From Oryzias latipes (taxonomy: Eukaryota > Chordata > Actinopteri > Beloniformes > Adrianichthyidae): a DNA stretch of 64,000 nucleotides. Where the stretch lies: contig NC_019867.2 in the NCBI RefSeq assembly GCF_002234675.1, positions 21,422,184 to 21,486,183 on the forward strand, read 5' to 3'. The position numbers were made by a program, and so were the translations under genes. Below are positions 47,771 through 60,800 of this stretch, one piece after another. Below the pieces are notes generated by a model. It worked only from the letters and a program-made list of their open reading frames with translations. It searched no databases and was not told where the DNA came from. Each line of letters begins with the position of its first letter. The stretch's first letter is position 1.

Positions 47771-49517
47771 TTTATTAACAACAGTCATGATAATACACCA
47801 ATGTGTCACTTTGAAAATAAGCCACTATAAAAACTGGACTGCACCAGATTCACATCACAGTCTTCCTATGCAGTTTATATGCTGCTCCACAGAAAAGAGG
47901 GTTTAAAAACCCAGAAACAATGACACAATGAATGGTAAAGTAGACTCCCAGCACGTTCACACTAAGTGAGCCAGGGTAAAGAGGAAAAAGACTTGCAACA
48001 ATGCAAAAAGCTCATGTGACCACATTTCTCATGAACCCGATAGCTGGTTTGCTTTTTGTGTCATTCCCATTGATCATTACGGATCTTTTTTAACTGTAGC
48101 AATAATTTAAAAAATTGCCTACTGTATAAAAATCACATAACACAAAACATTTTACTTCATACAAAACAGTATAGCATATATACTGAGATATGATTGGTGA
48201 ACTTTCCCTCTGCTCAGTGCCATTATACCTGTAAGCAAGGTTTCTTTACCATGAATTAAGGCACATACAAGTACTAAACAGTGCTAATGAATATATGTAG
48301 ATCATGTCTGAGTTAACAAGGGATTATCACTTGACATGACGCATATTCAGACATATAGAAATGCAGCCTGCCAACTAGTTCCAAAATTATCCATATTTTT
48401 CTTTTGTCTCTTCTAAAAAGGAAGAATACAGTTCAATGGTCCCAAAGCAAAGCCCCCTTCCCACCAAGTCTGAAGTTTAATACATACAAGACATTCTATC
48501 ATATTATCTTATAAAGTTTTCTGTGAGAAGAAGAACAAAATGGTATCTAGGTTTTACATCTACGATCATTTAGATAATAACTAACAAGCTGCATCTCTCC
48601 ACACCATCAGGTTGTGTGCTGCTGCAGAAACCTTTCATCTGTAACCACTAAACCCAAGACTCCAGTAGCCGACCAGAATCACACTCCTATCACATGTACA
48701 ACCGTAAACCAGGTAGACAGCCTAAAGACTCTAGCCAAAGTAAAGTGGACAAAGGCAACAACACCAGATATGTCACAGATATAGAAAGACACAATGTTCT
48801 TTCAGATCCAGGAAGCCCAGGGGTCCCTCTCAGAAAGTTAAGATTTTACTACAACCATTGAAAAGATGGAATTGGACCACAGGAAAAGGTCTTTAACCCT
48901 GAAAATGTATCATAAAAAGTGGGAACCCTGTCTAATAGTAGAAGAATGTCACTGAATACAACTTATAATGTGTACAAGGCAAAACTTTTTAGTCCTTCTA
49001 GCAAACACAGAAAAACAAAAATCTACTTTAAAAAAGACTTACCCATGCTACACCTTCATCTGCTCCTAACAATACTGAAGGGCATACACTAGAGCTTGCT
49101 TTCCTGTAAGATACAAAGAACATCTTCTGCATTTCAGTAATGTCAAACCAAGCCAGTCTAAAGGTGGAGCTTTTAGAATTCTGTGAGTCAAAGTGTTCCC
49201 TTCCAGCAGAGACAACCTTAGCCCAAAATCAAACAAATATTACCAATAATGCTGGAATGACAAACAAAAATCAAGACAAGCAGATTTCATAAAAGAAACA
49301 TTGAAGGAAACATATTTTTGAAACCTAGAACTTGAGCTCTTTATAGTGCTGTTTGACAAATCCTCGGTTACAGTTGAAGGCAGAGCTGGCCTGTCGAACA
49401 TCGAGCAGGTCTGTTAAAAATTGTTAAAAAAGATACCTCTGTGCCCTTGAAAATTAAACTGTGGATAGATATTATCCAAGAGTCTATCCCTTGGAAGAAA
49501 AAGCAACCATTCTGCCA
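47771..49517 (-). other. unc119b: Probable unc119b 3' UTR
   Basis: This 1.7-kb stretch has no convincing coding sequence and no recognisable transposon. The first good AATAAA on the minus strand is at 47771-47776. A long 3' UTR is also known for human UNC119B. The boundary is inferred. Confidence 0.4.
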
Positions 49518-52500
49518 TCAGAGCCCACCATTATAGGCATAATCAGCCTTGTTGTGCATGATGAGTTTATTGTCCACAAAGTAGAAACTGTCTGATCTGG
49601 TCTCATACGGGTGGGCCACCATTTGGCGAACTGAACAACAAGAAAGAGAAACAAAGAATAATAAATAATAAACATTTTTATTACATATTTATTGACAGAC
49701 TGCACATGACTGAAACTGAAAAAAACTCACTGAGGTCATCTGGAAGCTGCGGAAACTCATAAATGTGTTCACATGTATTGCGGCTGTTTGGTATACAAAA
49801 ACCAAAGTCAAAATCGAAATTCTTGAGAAGGCGACCCTGAAAATAATGCCTCTCAATCATTCGAAAGCTGTTTATGGGTCGGTCGCCAACTGTGAATTCA
49901 ACACTACAATTGGAGAGAGACAACAAACAAACATTATGTTTTAAAGTCAACCATAGTGAGAACATTTAAGCTGTTTCCCCAAAAACACAGTCTGTTTACT
50001 TACGTTGCACCAACCGTGCGCAACTTTAGAAACGCCGGTGTGAATTGGTATCTGACAAAACGTCCCGCAGCGACATCCAAATCCATACTGTCCTTTTCAT
50101 TCACCACAGAACCTAATCAAAACAACAGACTCAGCAGGTCAGCTATGGAAGCATTTGTGTAGCATATTTAAATCTATAAGTCAAAACCAGAAATGCTTTT
50201 TCATTTTCAAAATGAAGCTGCATTTTTTGACTCAAAATTAAAATGAAAAAGCAATCCGCCAAAATGCTTTTTCATTTTCTTCTTCAACACTGCTTATTCT
50301 GTCACTTAATTAAAATGATAAAGAAAATGTTATTTGACATTTCATTTTCAAAAAGTTCTCTAGTAAATGTAGCAAAATTCATTTAGAAATATCTAATTTG
50401 ACAATTAAAATGGATAAACAGAAATACTTTTTCATTTTTAAAATGTAACTGTATCACATGACTCAAAAATAAAATTAAAAATCAATACTTCAAAATGCTT
50501 TTTTCATTTTCTGAGATCTGAGAAACTCTAAACTATCATATGAATTTGTGGCGTCCAGACAAAATAAAGGCTGATGTAATTCCCACATATTTACTGGATT
50601 TACTCATTGCTGGATTGACCACCCAGAGTTATGTTCCTCCACGGCTAATGTTTTTTCCACGTATTAGCCTAATGCTAACCCTTCTTCTTCTAAAAGCACA
50701 TTTAGAAGATAGTCTCCTCCAGCTTTCCACTGTTTGCTGTTTGAGGTCAACTGGAGCCCCATCAACAGCTCTAGCAGATTTGCCATGCTAAATGTTTGCA
50801 GTTTGCTGGTTGGACCAACATGTATCTTCTAAATGTGCTTTTATTACTGTTATGATTATTATTAAGGGCCTGGTCGTTCATATTTTTTTTAATCCGTGCG
50901 GTCAGTGCTTTTTTTCTTGGCTGCAAGGTCCCTTCCCGTTTGGAAATGCTAATTGGAATTGAATTATGCAACAGTTTTCGCAGGGTGGATGTGAAAATGA
51001 AAATGCAATCTCCTCTTTACACTTCTGTTTTAATTATAACACAGAATAATCCGTTTTTAAGTAAAAAGGAAAAAACATTTTGAAGTATTGATTATTACTT
51101 TTATTTTTAAGTCATTTGATGCAGTTTTGAGTCAAAAAATGCAGCTTGATTTTGAAAATGAAAAAGCATTTCTGGTGTTGACTTTTAATTATGCTACACA
51201 TGAGGATTTCTGTATGCTGATTTTAGGCACCACAAATATCCGTATATTATGCTACTTCTCATTTACAGTTATCTTGCATTTTCCATTAGCTTATTAACCT
51301 TCTGGTTAGAAATACTTGTTGAACCGTTTATGATTTTATGACAGCATATTTTGGAAGTTGTATTTGGTGTCAGTCTGCTTGAGAAGAAAAAAAAAGAACA
51401 ACTCATTTAGAATTTTAAAACTTACCACAATTTGAATTTTCAAACTTTTATTTCAATGCTTTTCGTGACTTTCTTTTAGTTAAATTATATTTTATCAATT
51501 TTTGGCTATATAAAGATCTGTAGCCACAACACTGTTTATATTTTGGAAAGTCTTAATGGATGACTTACCACTGTTCGGAGGTTTGGCTATCTCAAACAGC
51601 ACTGTTTCTGTGTCAAGATCTCTGATTTTAAAACGCGTGAAGTCAATGTTGTAGATATTGTCCTCGAGTCTGCAAAGATAATCTGAAACATAAAACAGGA
51701 TACTGAGTAAAAATTTTTTACTTGATGTATTCATTGATAATAAATTATGCATTCTACACAAGTAAAAGTTCAAACCCCTTGTAGATCACTACAGTACAGT
51801 AGTGTAGAGCTACAAATGAAAAAGTAAAACAGAGTATATGGTGTAGCTTCAATTTTAGTATTTTACTAAAACCCCGCACAACTACCTATGCATTGATTAT
51901 ATTTTTATTTTCAACCATTAAATTCATATTATATAACTCATTTTCTGTCCATTTTCCCTACAGACAAAAATAAGCCATTCATTGATTCATTTTTGCTGCT
52001 GTGTTCTTTGATGTAGGTCTCATTTGATGTTGCGACACGTTCTCACTCCCAACTCTGCATATATTGACACAGTGGTAGGGACCCCTCGGTGTCACATATG
52101 GACGCTTTGGGTGACCCCAACTCGTTTTTTAACATGCTACCTGATCCCATTAAATTACTTCAGTAAAGTTAGAATGTGTTTACATATTCTGAGTTCTGCC
52201 CCTATATTTATTTATTTTAAGTGTTTGAGAATTTTTTTTTTCAAACAGGGCTTCTAATATGTTGCTTTTGAAATAACAGAAGTCCCTAATCCCCCTATGA
52301 ACTGGCACCATAACATAGTGGAGGGGTTTGAGAGCTTGAGTGATTCCAGGAGCTAAGCCGAGGTCAGCTAAGGGTCTCCAATGGCAGACAGGACCTGGGT
52401 GATGAGCCAGACAAAGAGCAGTTCAGAACCCCCTTTATCAGAAGCACATCTAAAGATTCCACATCGCCCAGATTGGTGTCCCGGGGCCCCACTCTGGAGC

Positions 52501-54956
52501 CAGGCTTGGGGTTGGGGTTCACTGGTGAGTCCTGGCCTCTTCCCACGGGCCCCGAAAAAATGATGTGGGATCACTCTCCCATGGGCCCACCACTTGTAGG
52601 AGCGCTCCGAAGGGGCCAAATGTGCTTTGGGTGGCAGTCGAAGGTGGGTGCCTCGGCAGCCCAAACACTGGTCATGGCACTGGGCTTTTGGGACATGGAA
52701 CATCACCTCTCTGGGAGGGAAGGAACCTGAGCTTGTGTGGGAGGTTGAGAGGTACCAGCTAGATATAGTTAGGCTCACCTCCATGCACAGTCTTGGCTCT
52801 GAAAATCAGTCCCTCGAACGGGGTTGGACTCTACCAATCTGCAGTTGCTCATGGTGAGAGGCGGCAGGCTGGTGTGGGCTTACTCATGAGCCCTCAGCTC
52901 AGCCGCCAAGTGGTGGAGTTTACCCCGGAGGACGTGAGGGTCATGGTCCTTCTTAGGGTAGGGGGACAAGTCTCTGGCTGTGGTTTCAGCCTACAGGCGG
53001 AACACCAGTTTGGAGTTCCCGGCCTTCTTGTTGTCTCTCGATGGGGTACTGGGAAGTGCCGCTACAAGGGACTTCCTTGTCCTCCTGGGGGACTTCAATG
53101 CCCCGGTGGGCAATGACAGCGGCACCTGGAGCCGCATGATTGGTAGGAATGGCCTCCCTGATCTGAACCTGAACGGTGTTTTGTTGATGGACTGCTGTGC
53201 TCATCACAGTTTGTCTATAACAAACTATATGTTTGAACATGTGGCATCAGGACACTCTAGTCAGGAGGTCAATGATCAACTTTGCGAACTCCCACAAACC
53301 CACCAGAGTGTTGGTGGGTTCGTGGGAGTTCACTCATCCAGTCCAGGTGTTTTGTGGATTTGGAGAAGGCGTTCAACAGCGTCCCTCGTGGTGTCCTAAA
53401 GAGGGTGCTCTGGGAATCTGGGGTCCGGGGAGCCTTACTGAGGGCTTTCTGGTCTAGGAGAGAAGCTTGGTTCGTATAGCCGGCTGTAAGTTGAATCTGT
53501 TCCCGGTGCAGGGCTGCTCTTTATCACCGGTTCTGTTCATAGTCTTTATGGACAGAATATCTAGGCACAGCCATGGGGAGAAGAGGATCTGGTTTGAGGA
53601 CCACAGGATTTCCTCTACTTTCTTTGCAGATTATGTTATCCTGTTGGCTTTATCAAGCCAGGACCTCCAGCATGCATTGGGGCAGTTTGCGGCCAAGTGT
53701 GAAGCGACTGGGATGAGGGTCAGTCCCGCCAAATTTGAAGCCATGGTTCTTGACTGGAGATAGGTAGTTTGCCTTTTCTGGGTGGGTGGAATGCCCCTGC
53801 CCCTGGTGGAGGAGTTTATTTATCTTGGGGTCTTGTTCACGAATGAGGGAGAAAGGAGCATGAAATTGACAGGTGGATTGGAGCGGCGTCCGCCATTATG
53901 CGGTAGCTGTACTGGTCCATTGTGGAGAGAGAGCTTAGGCAGAAAGCAAAGCGGTCCATCTTAATGGTCGATCTTCGTTCCAATACTTTGGAATAATTTG
54001 GTCATGAGCTCTGGGTCATGACCGAAGGAACAACGTGTACAAGTGGCTGAAATTAGCTTCCTCCATAGGGTGGCTGGGTGCTTCAGAACCCCCTATATGA
54101 GAAGCTTGGTCACCCGCAGAGAGCTTGGAGTAGTCTCTGCTCCTCCACAGTTGAGAGGAGCCAGTTGAGATGGCTCGGGCATCTGGTCCGATGCCTACTG
54201 GACGCCTCCCTGGGGGGGGTTTCCGGGCATTTCTCACGAGGCGGAGGCCCCAAGGAAGACCCAGGACACGCTGGAGAGATTACATCTCTCGGCTGTCCTG
54301 GGAACGTCTCGGGTCCCTGCAGAGGTGGTGAAGGAAGTGGCCGGGGAGCTGTGGCTATTTCAATTTCAAATGAAATAAATACATTAAAAATATTGTTTTG
54401 TCGTTGAAATCGGATTTTTCTTTGTGTGTTGGATTCGTTTGACAGTCTGAAAATAAAAGTTTCATATTTTCACTAACTTCTGAAGCAGATATATCAGTTT
54501 TTGAGCTTCTTTTTAATCGGGCAACTAATATGTTGGTTTTTAAATAACAGGAAATGCTTCCTGATAATGAACTTTCAGAATTAAAGTTGTTGCTATTTAG
54601 AAAAAGGAAAAGAAAAGGTTTTGACTCATGTACTGTCTATTTTATTGATTTACCTTAATCTGTCTTTTTGGTTGGCATTGTTGTATTGAAATGTTTAAAA
54701 TAGTTTAAAGATTAACATTAACTTTATTTAGCCCTGCATTCTTTGTCTCAATTGAACAGAGCAACTACATGGATTTTATTTATAACAATAATAATAATAA
54801 TAAACATTCTCCAACACCAACAATACCTTTAGTGACAGTCCGAAGACCCAGCACATGGTCCGGGGAAATTTCTTTCCCCAGTGCCCGGAGTTCATCCTCC
54901 GTGACCACAGGCCACTTCTCCGTTTGGCTGCGCCTCGACTTCAGCTTTTTCAGCAT
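49518..54956 (-). CDS. unc119b: UNC119B lipid-binding trafficking chaperone
   Basis: UNC119 proteins are PDE6D-like beta-sandwich carriers that bind myristoylated N-termini and deliver cargo to cilia and membranes. Exons in reading order: 54956-54827, 51682-51569, 50112-50004, 49903-49731, 49630-49518. They total 639 nt and encode 212 aa, with all junctions GT-AG and in phase. Conserved blocks include [67 protein letters not shown] and [20 protein letters not shown]. The family-typical N-terminal [11 protein letters not shown] is present. The acidic loop after FEIAKPP is short, more like fish than human UNC119B. Intron 1 (3.1 kb) holds a LINE fragment on the opposite strand, and intron 2 holds a 1-kb inverted-repeat element. 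The start is uncertain: upstream reading is blocked by an in-frame TGA at 54972-54974 (see findings). Confidence 0.93.
50155..51200. mobile_element. Inverted-repeat DNA element in unc119b intron 2
   Basis: Arms of about 80 bp (50155-50236 and 51123-51200) are inverted, with shared text AGAAATGCTTTTTCATTTTC and GCTGCATTTTTTGACTCAAA. Its centre (50780-50915) matches, inverted, the interior of the 2659-3608 element (CTAAATGTGCTTTTATTACT). Confidence 0.7.
52310..54400 (+). pseudogene. RTE-like LINE fragment in unc119b intron 1, antisense to the gene
   Basis: In order: endonuclease-type residues ([40 protein letters not shown]), then a jump across a deletion to the reverse transcriptase ([51 protein letters not shown]), then a C-terminal part ([11 protein letters not shown]). 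Several frames are used. The catalytic box reads FADY instead of FADD. The 3' end is a short ATAAATACATTAAAA stretch near 54375. The clade assignment is by motif resemblance. Confidence 0.8.
54478..54592 (+). repeat. Dispersed repeat, copy 1
   Basis: It shares CTTCTGAAGC, TATGTTGGTTTTTAAATAAC and GAACTTTCAGAATTAAAGTT with 58254-58378. Part of it recurs at 52225-52290, just before the LINE. Confidence 0.65.
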
Positions 54957-55535
54957 GCCTCCACCACTTTTTCAATCTTCCTGCTTCGTCTCCAAACCGT
55001 CGTCTGCTTCCCTACCTCCTTTTCTGGTCACCTGTAAGGGCTTATTTCGAGAAACGTTCATATCCCAGAAACCATAAGTATAAAAACAGTTTTTCTCTTC
55101 TTAAGAAAAACGGTGAGTGTAGATTCAAGATGGCGTGAAAGATCTCACAAAAAGAGTTTGATTGGTTGAAAGCGACTGTCGTTGTCATGGTTACCAAAAG
55201 GGTCTGAATAATTTATTTTTCGAGTTTCCCCGTTTTCTTTGAGCGTGTGTTGTGAGTTAAACGGTCAAAGTTTTACTTTATTTTTAATTATAGCAGTTAA
55301 TTTTTGTCTTTTTTTCCTTGTTATTTCTTTTCTTTGTCATTTCCTACGTTTGTGAAACAACTTTATCTCCTATTAGGATTCCTAAATTGTCATTTGGTTG
55401 GGAGACGTACTTCCGTGTTGCCCCGTGTCATAAGCCAAGTGCACCTAGAATCCCAGCCATACCCACAGGGCGGTGCTAGCCGAAGGACCCGGATCTGTTG
55501 ACGGAAATACTCTGAACGGCATCGCAGAAGAAGCC
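54957..55535. promoter_or_regulatory. Divergent unc119b / pop5 promoter region
   Basis: The start codons of unc119b (-) and pop5 (+) face away from each other, 579 bp apart. Between them lies CAAGATGGCGTG at 55126-55137, a YY1-type motif, in otherwise unremarkable sequence. Head-to-head housekeeping genes commonly share such promoters. Shared regulation is inference. The unc119b 5' leader, including a 29-codon upstream reading frame from 55061, lies in the left part. Confidence 0.55.
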
Positions 55536-56906
55536 ATGGTGCGGGTGAAGTCGAGGTAAAACGTGCTCCTTTAAAGACTTTATTCCATATTTTTTGTTAT
55601 TGTAGGTTATTATTCACTAAACGTGTTCCCATTATCATCAGATATTTGCTGTGCGAGGTTAATGTTTCGGAGAGCAGGGACCTGTTGCTTCTGGATGACC
55701 GTGCTGTTGCAGGGGCAGTGAGATCAGCGGTGGCCCGCATGCACGGTGACTACGGGGCGGCACTCTGTAGTATACGATTATCTGGTGAGTATTTGCGCAA
55801 GATTTGTGCATTTTTTTTTGTTTTCTCATTTCTTGAGTAAGGAAATATTAAAGATTAAAACTACAAAAATAAGAAAAATATTTAAATACAAAATATAGCA
55901 GCAATACTGAAATAAACATTACACCAAGAAATGAATCTGTTAGACAGTGTAAACTGTTACATTAATTCATACAATGTAAAGATTTCAAATACTTTTTAAA
56001 AAAAAATACATGAAATGCGTTTTTTTAATTAAATGAGTGCTTATTAAATAAAATTTTTAACTCCTAATTTCTGACAAGTTTTTCTTTGTGTTATAGTTTC
56101 ATTTTTTTCTCTTCATGCACCTTTTTATTTAAATTTTCCTTTTTTAAATGTCTGCATCCATCTTTACTTCAGCATACACAAAAAAGATAGAAGTATGTTG
56201 TGAATCCATTTAACTATAACATTGTTTGGAACAAATGTTAAGACACTTGTTTCTTTACCTTTTCTGTATGTCCTTTTTTATAGTGAAATACCTAAATGTT
56301 CACAATGGAATGGTGTTTCTACGTTTCCCTAAAAGCTGTTACCAACTCCTCTGGTCTGCATTACCTTTCATCACCAATATTGAAAGTCGAGGGCAACAAA
56401 TCCCATGTTTTCTGAACTGTTTGCATGTAGGAGGTAGGACATGCATGCTCTGCTTAGAAGGAACCTTACTTGCATGTGTTACCATGAGTTGTAAATAAAA
56501 GCCTTTCTAATTCACTTTTGTTTTTCTGATCTTTTTCAGGAACAATTAGAACATGTCAGAAATTTTTAATCCGCTACAACACCCAGCAGCTCCAACGAAT
56601 TCTCCCTAAATGTAAAAATGCAGGTAACAATTAAGCTGAATAAAGACCTTCATGCTGAATCCTTTTTCACATTTTTCAGCATTACTAACTAAAATTCTTA
56701 GTAATTAATTTGGAATCAAATTTTGGAATTGGTTTAGTATTGATTTAGTTAAGTAAAAAGAAAACTATTCAAATGTTTCTTAATGTATTTTTTATTTCGC
56801 AGCAGAAAAAGATCAAGTTTGTCAAGAAATTCTTAATTGCCTTCCAACACGTGGAAGCAAACCAACATACGAGGGTGGATCTGAGTTTGAAGATGAAAGA
56901 GAGTGA
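55536..56906 (+). CDS. pop5: Ribonuclease P/MRP protein subunit POP5
   Basis: POP5 is a core protein of RNase P and RNase MRP, which process pre-tRNA 5' ends and pre-rRNA in the nucleus and nucleolus. Exons: 55536-55555, 55642-55784, 56284-56433, 56540-56623, 56803-56906. They give 166 aa ending FEDERE. The start MVRVKSRYLLCEV matches MVRFKHRYLLCEL of human. The family blocks FYQLVWSALPFIT and GGTIRTCQKFLI are present here as CYQLLWSALPFIT and GGTIRTCQKFLI. Length matches the human protein (163 aa). The last acceptor is a tandem CAGCAG (56800-56805). The poly(A) signal AATAAA is at 57196-57201. rnf10 follows on the same strand, with its ATG 966 bp after the pop5 stop. Confidence 0.95.
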
Positions 56907-57195
56907 TCAAAGTGGATACCTGGTGGATAGTGCCCCCTCTTCACCAATTGGCTTACACACTCCTATTTTGAAAAACAGCAGAAATGTTGAATTAGCAGAT
57001 AATAATTTGGATTTAATGTTTTGTTGCATGTGGTATTATTCATATTTTAGGGTCAAACCAAAAGGCTCGCATTTCTATATACTTTGTTTCAAAATAGTTT
57101 TTGTTTGGGCAACGGAATAATGTAAATATTCCTTTGTTTTGTTTTTAACAAAGTTGTACTTACGGAAGGGTATTGCAGTACTTGTAATAAGGACA

Positions 57196-57201
57196 AATAA
57201 A
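57196..57201 (+). terminator. pop5: pop5 poly(A) signal
   Basis: AATAAA lies 290 bp after the pop5 stop and is followed by a GT-rich stretch (TTTGACTGTGTTGATGTGTC), a good downstream element. Confidence 0.6.
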
Positions 57202-57374
57202 AGTTTGATAACATTTTGATGAGTTTGACTGTGTTGATGTGTCTTTTATCTTTAATGAAAAACCAAATGTTTCAAACGTCTTGTCAATGTCATTTTTGTG
57301 TTTTAAAGATTAATATTGTCTATTATATTTATAATATTTGACCTAAAGTTAAGTTGTGCTAAATTAATAATTTT

Positions 57375-57430
57375 ACTACATCTCCCATACTGCCCTGCTG
57401 TTTGGGACACGGTACAAGAAACATCCGGGG
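57375..57430 (+). promoter_or_regulatory. rnf10: rnf10 promoter with ZNF143-like and ETS-like motifs
   Basis: ACTACATCTCCCATACTGCC at 57375-57394 resembles the ZNF143/SBS motif ACTACAnnTCCCAGnATGC. It is followed by ACATCCGGGG at 57421-57430, an ETS-type core. Both sit about 450-500 bp before the rnf10 ATG, in the spacer after the pop5 poly(A) signal. Both assignments rest on motif similarity only. Confidence 0.45.
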
Positions 57431-57872
57431 CTCTCGGGTTCTTGTCTGGCGACCCGTCGCCATTACAGCACGCCTTGGATTTTCGATACAGATTTCTGGC
57501 TAAATCTTTCAAATAGCGCGTTTTCCACTTTGTGGAAGACACTTAACGCTCTGTTAAGGCCAACTATTATTCCTTTACAAGCGAACTCTGTTAGGTTCGG
57601 GAGGGGTTGGCCTCGCGTGGCGAACTTTCGTTCTTTCCTTTGACAGCGCGTAACTTGAGACGCCAAAATCGTGTCTCTATTTTTTCCCCTCTGGTTTGTT
57701 TATAGTCAAGATGTCGCCGTGATGGGGTCTCCGCGTTTGACAGAAATGAACCAGGGCCGTCGTCGCCTTACTTACGCTCACTGCAACCCATTTTCCGTTT
57801 TTGATGCTAGAGAGCTCAGCGGCTCTCTTCACGGAGCTCTGCCTCAACACAGCTCACTGCACGGAGAAAAAC

Positions 57873-60800
57873 ATGGAGAAAAACCCCAACAGTACCAAGG
57901 TTCCGCCCCGTTGGACTTCTGCGGGTCCCACACCGGGCGAATCTAAACCCAAAACCGGTAAAGTCTTTATTCTGAACACTTCGCTACATGCACGAGGCGC
58001 TGTGAGCGTATAAGCTCCGCATTGTGGCCTTTTGGGGCCTAGCTGTACTGCACAAGTTGTTTATCAGCAAGTGACGTCACTCCCAAACCATTTGACCTAT
58101 CAGCTCTTGGAGCTGCAGCTGGCATCTGCTCTTTCAAGCAATTGACTTCCATGATCTTTATCCAATTTTAGATGCGTCACCCATAAGTGACTTGCTCTGG
58201 AAATAGTTACAATTAAAAGTTAGTTACATTACATTAATAGTTACATTTAATAAACTTCTGAAGCCGATAAAAGTTTTAGAACTTATTTTCAATCAGAACT
58301 TCTATTAAGTTGGTTTTTAAAATAACAGAAATTCTTACTGATTATGAACTTTCAGAATTAAAGTTACTGAGATTAATTTGTAATGCTTATTAACGTTTCT
58401 TTGTCAAGTGACAAATTACAAGGACAATAACGATCTCTAATATACAGTCTTGAGATAATGAGTTTCAGATTAAACTATATATATCAAAGGCATTCTTTCT
58501 TTACTTTCAAGTTTATTTATGATTAGGGAAAATAACAGAACTTTTAAGAACATTACTTATTGCCATGATTCTAATCAGAAGCTCTTTGTTTAATCAAATA
58601 AAGCACACGATTAGATTTTAATTTTAACTATTCAACTCCTATAATAATTTGTGCTTGACGATGGGATTCATAGTCGTTATTTGCTCATTTTGAACTCATA
58701 TTTAATACAGTCCGATTCTCTGACCTAAAATTGAATCATAGAAATATAATGGTTGATTTAGTTGATTATGCGTTATACCCCTGTTTATAAAAACAAAACT
58801 TTTTAAAAAGCATATTGAAGCTTTTATTAAACAATTTTTTTATCTTTTAATCTAAATTTCAGATGGTAAAAATAATGGAGGGTCGAAACGTTTCAGTCGT
58901 AAGCGTGAGCCCCCCTTTCCTAAAGCAGAAAGTTTTCCTGGTCCTCGTCGCACCAATACACAGAAAAGCAAAAATTTTGACAAGAGACCCCCTCAGAGAG
59001 GTGGAGGACGACAGTATGGAGCTGCAGGTGGAGGACGACGCGAAGAGGTTGGTTATATAAAGAACAAATGCTCCTTGAATGTACAGAGAAAGCAACATTT
59101 TTTGTAACTCATCAATTTCTGGCTTCCCAGGTAGCAGAGACACGCCGGGCTGAGTTTAGCCCGGCTCAGTTTGCTGGACCGAAGAAGATAAGCTTGAACC
59201 ACCTGCTTAACTTCACTTTTGAACCTCGTGGAGGTAATGGTGGCATCGGAGATGGGGGACCCTCTTGTTGGGGTCGCCGTAACAAATGGGGCCACAAGAA
59301 CAAGCCTTTCAACAAGGAGCTTTTTCTGCAGGCCAAGTAAGCAGGTTTTGAGGCTATCAAACTTTTATCTGTGAATGTTAAGCATGTGTATGTCATCCTG
59401 TCTTTGTGGTTCAGTTGCCAGTTTGTGGTGTCTGATGACCAGGACTACAAGGCTCACTTCACTGATCCAGACACTCTTGTCAACTGGGACTGTGTGCAGC
59501 AAGTTGTAAGTATCTGTTGCTTTTGATTGAAGAAATCAATCATTCTTAGAACAGAAAAATAACAAATATTCTAGAAAGTTAGTTTTAAGTTCTTTATTCT
59601 TGTACCGAAGCACCTCAAAATCCAACGTTTATGATGACAAACCATTATTGAACAATTATAGCGCATCCATAGCCATGAGGTGCCCTCTTGCCCCATCTGC
59701 CTGTACCCTCCTGTGGCAGCTCGCATCACCCGGTGTGGGCACATATTCTGCTGGCCGTGCATGTTGCACTACTTGTCTCTCAGTGACAAGAGCTGGTCCA
59801 AGTGTCCCATCTGCTATGAAGCCGTGCACACTGCAGATCTGAAGAGGTAAGGAAGACAGAAATAACTAACAAAACAAAATCCTGAAGTAAAATACTAAAA
59901 TAATGAGTCAAAAAACAATAAATCTGCTATCATTTAATCTTCAAATTCCAATTAAAACCCCCCAGAAAATAACAGTTTGTATTTTAAGATTTGCATGTTT
60001 AAAATAAACAAATTAAGCATAAAAAGCTTGCAGACAGAGGCTCCTGTGACAAAATGAGAAAATGTTAAGTATACTACAAGGAAATTTCTTTTTCTGCTAA
60101 AACAAGAAGTAACTTGTTAAAATCATGTTGACTACTTTTCCTTTTTATTTTCATTATTTTTATATAATTCATTTGTATTGTAAACTCGAAGACTTATTGT
60201 TTTTTATTATTGGAATTTTTTTCCTTTTTTAATGCCAAAATGAGCGTGGTAAACACAAAGATCAGTTACAATTGAGTTTTTAACTACTACTTTGGTTTTA
60301 GTGTGGTTGCGATGGAGACACGGCAATATGTGGTTGGAGATGTCATCACCATGCGCCTGATGAGAAGAGAAAAGGGGGCTCTGGTGGCCATGCCGAGCTC
60401 CCAGTGGGTGAAGGTTGAGGAGCCTGTTCGCTTTGAAGGTATGGATCTTTAATTTATAGATCTTTAATTTAATTTGCCTTTTAACCATTTAAATTGGGTA
60501 AAAGAGCAGTAAAAGAAAAAAAGTCAAGTTTAATGCATTCAAAGTTGTGGATTGTGTGTTTTGTAGATGCTTGTTTGAGCCCATATTCCAAGCTGCTTCT
60601 CACATCCCCGGTGCAAGTTTTGAGCCTTGTCACAGAGGAGAAGGCGATCCTGCAGGCTCAGCTGACCCAGGAAGAGGAAGCTCAAGGCTGCTTCATTCAG
60701 AATGCTCTTTGTCTTTTGCAGGTAGACAAACACAACCCACCAAACTGTTCAGATGTTGGGATATTACATAATCTTAATAAATGTTATACGGAAGCCAAAA

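Noticed and set aside
57804-57872. Upstream in-frame ATG for rnf10
   Set aside because: Weak start context (T-rich at -3) and residues unlike the family; the 57873 ATG has a strong context. It cannot be excluded, since human RNF10 has residues before MDKN.
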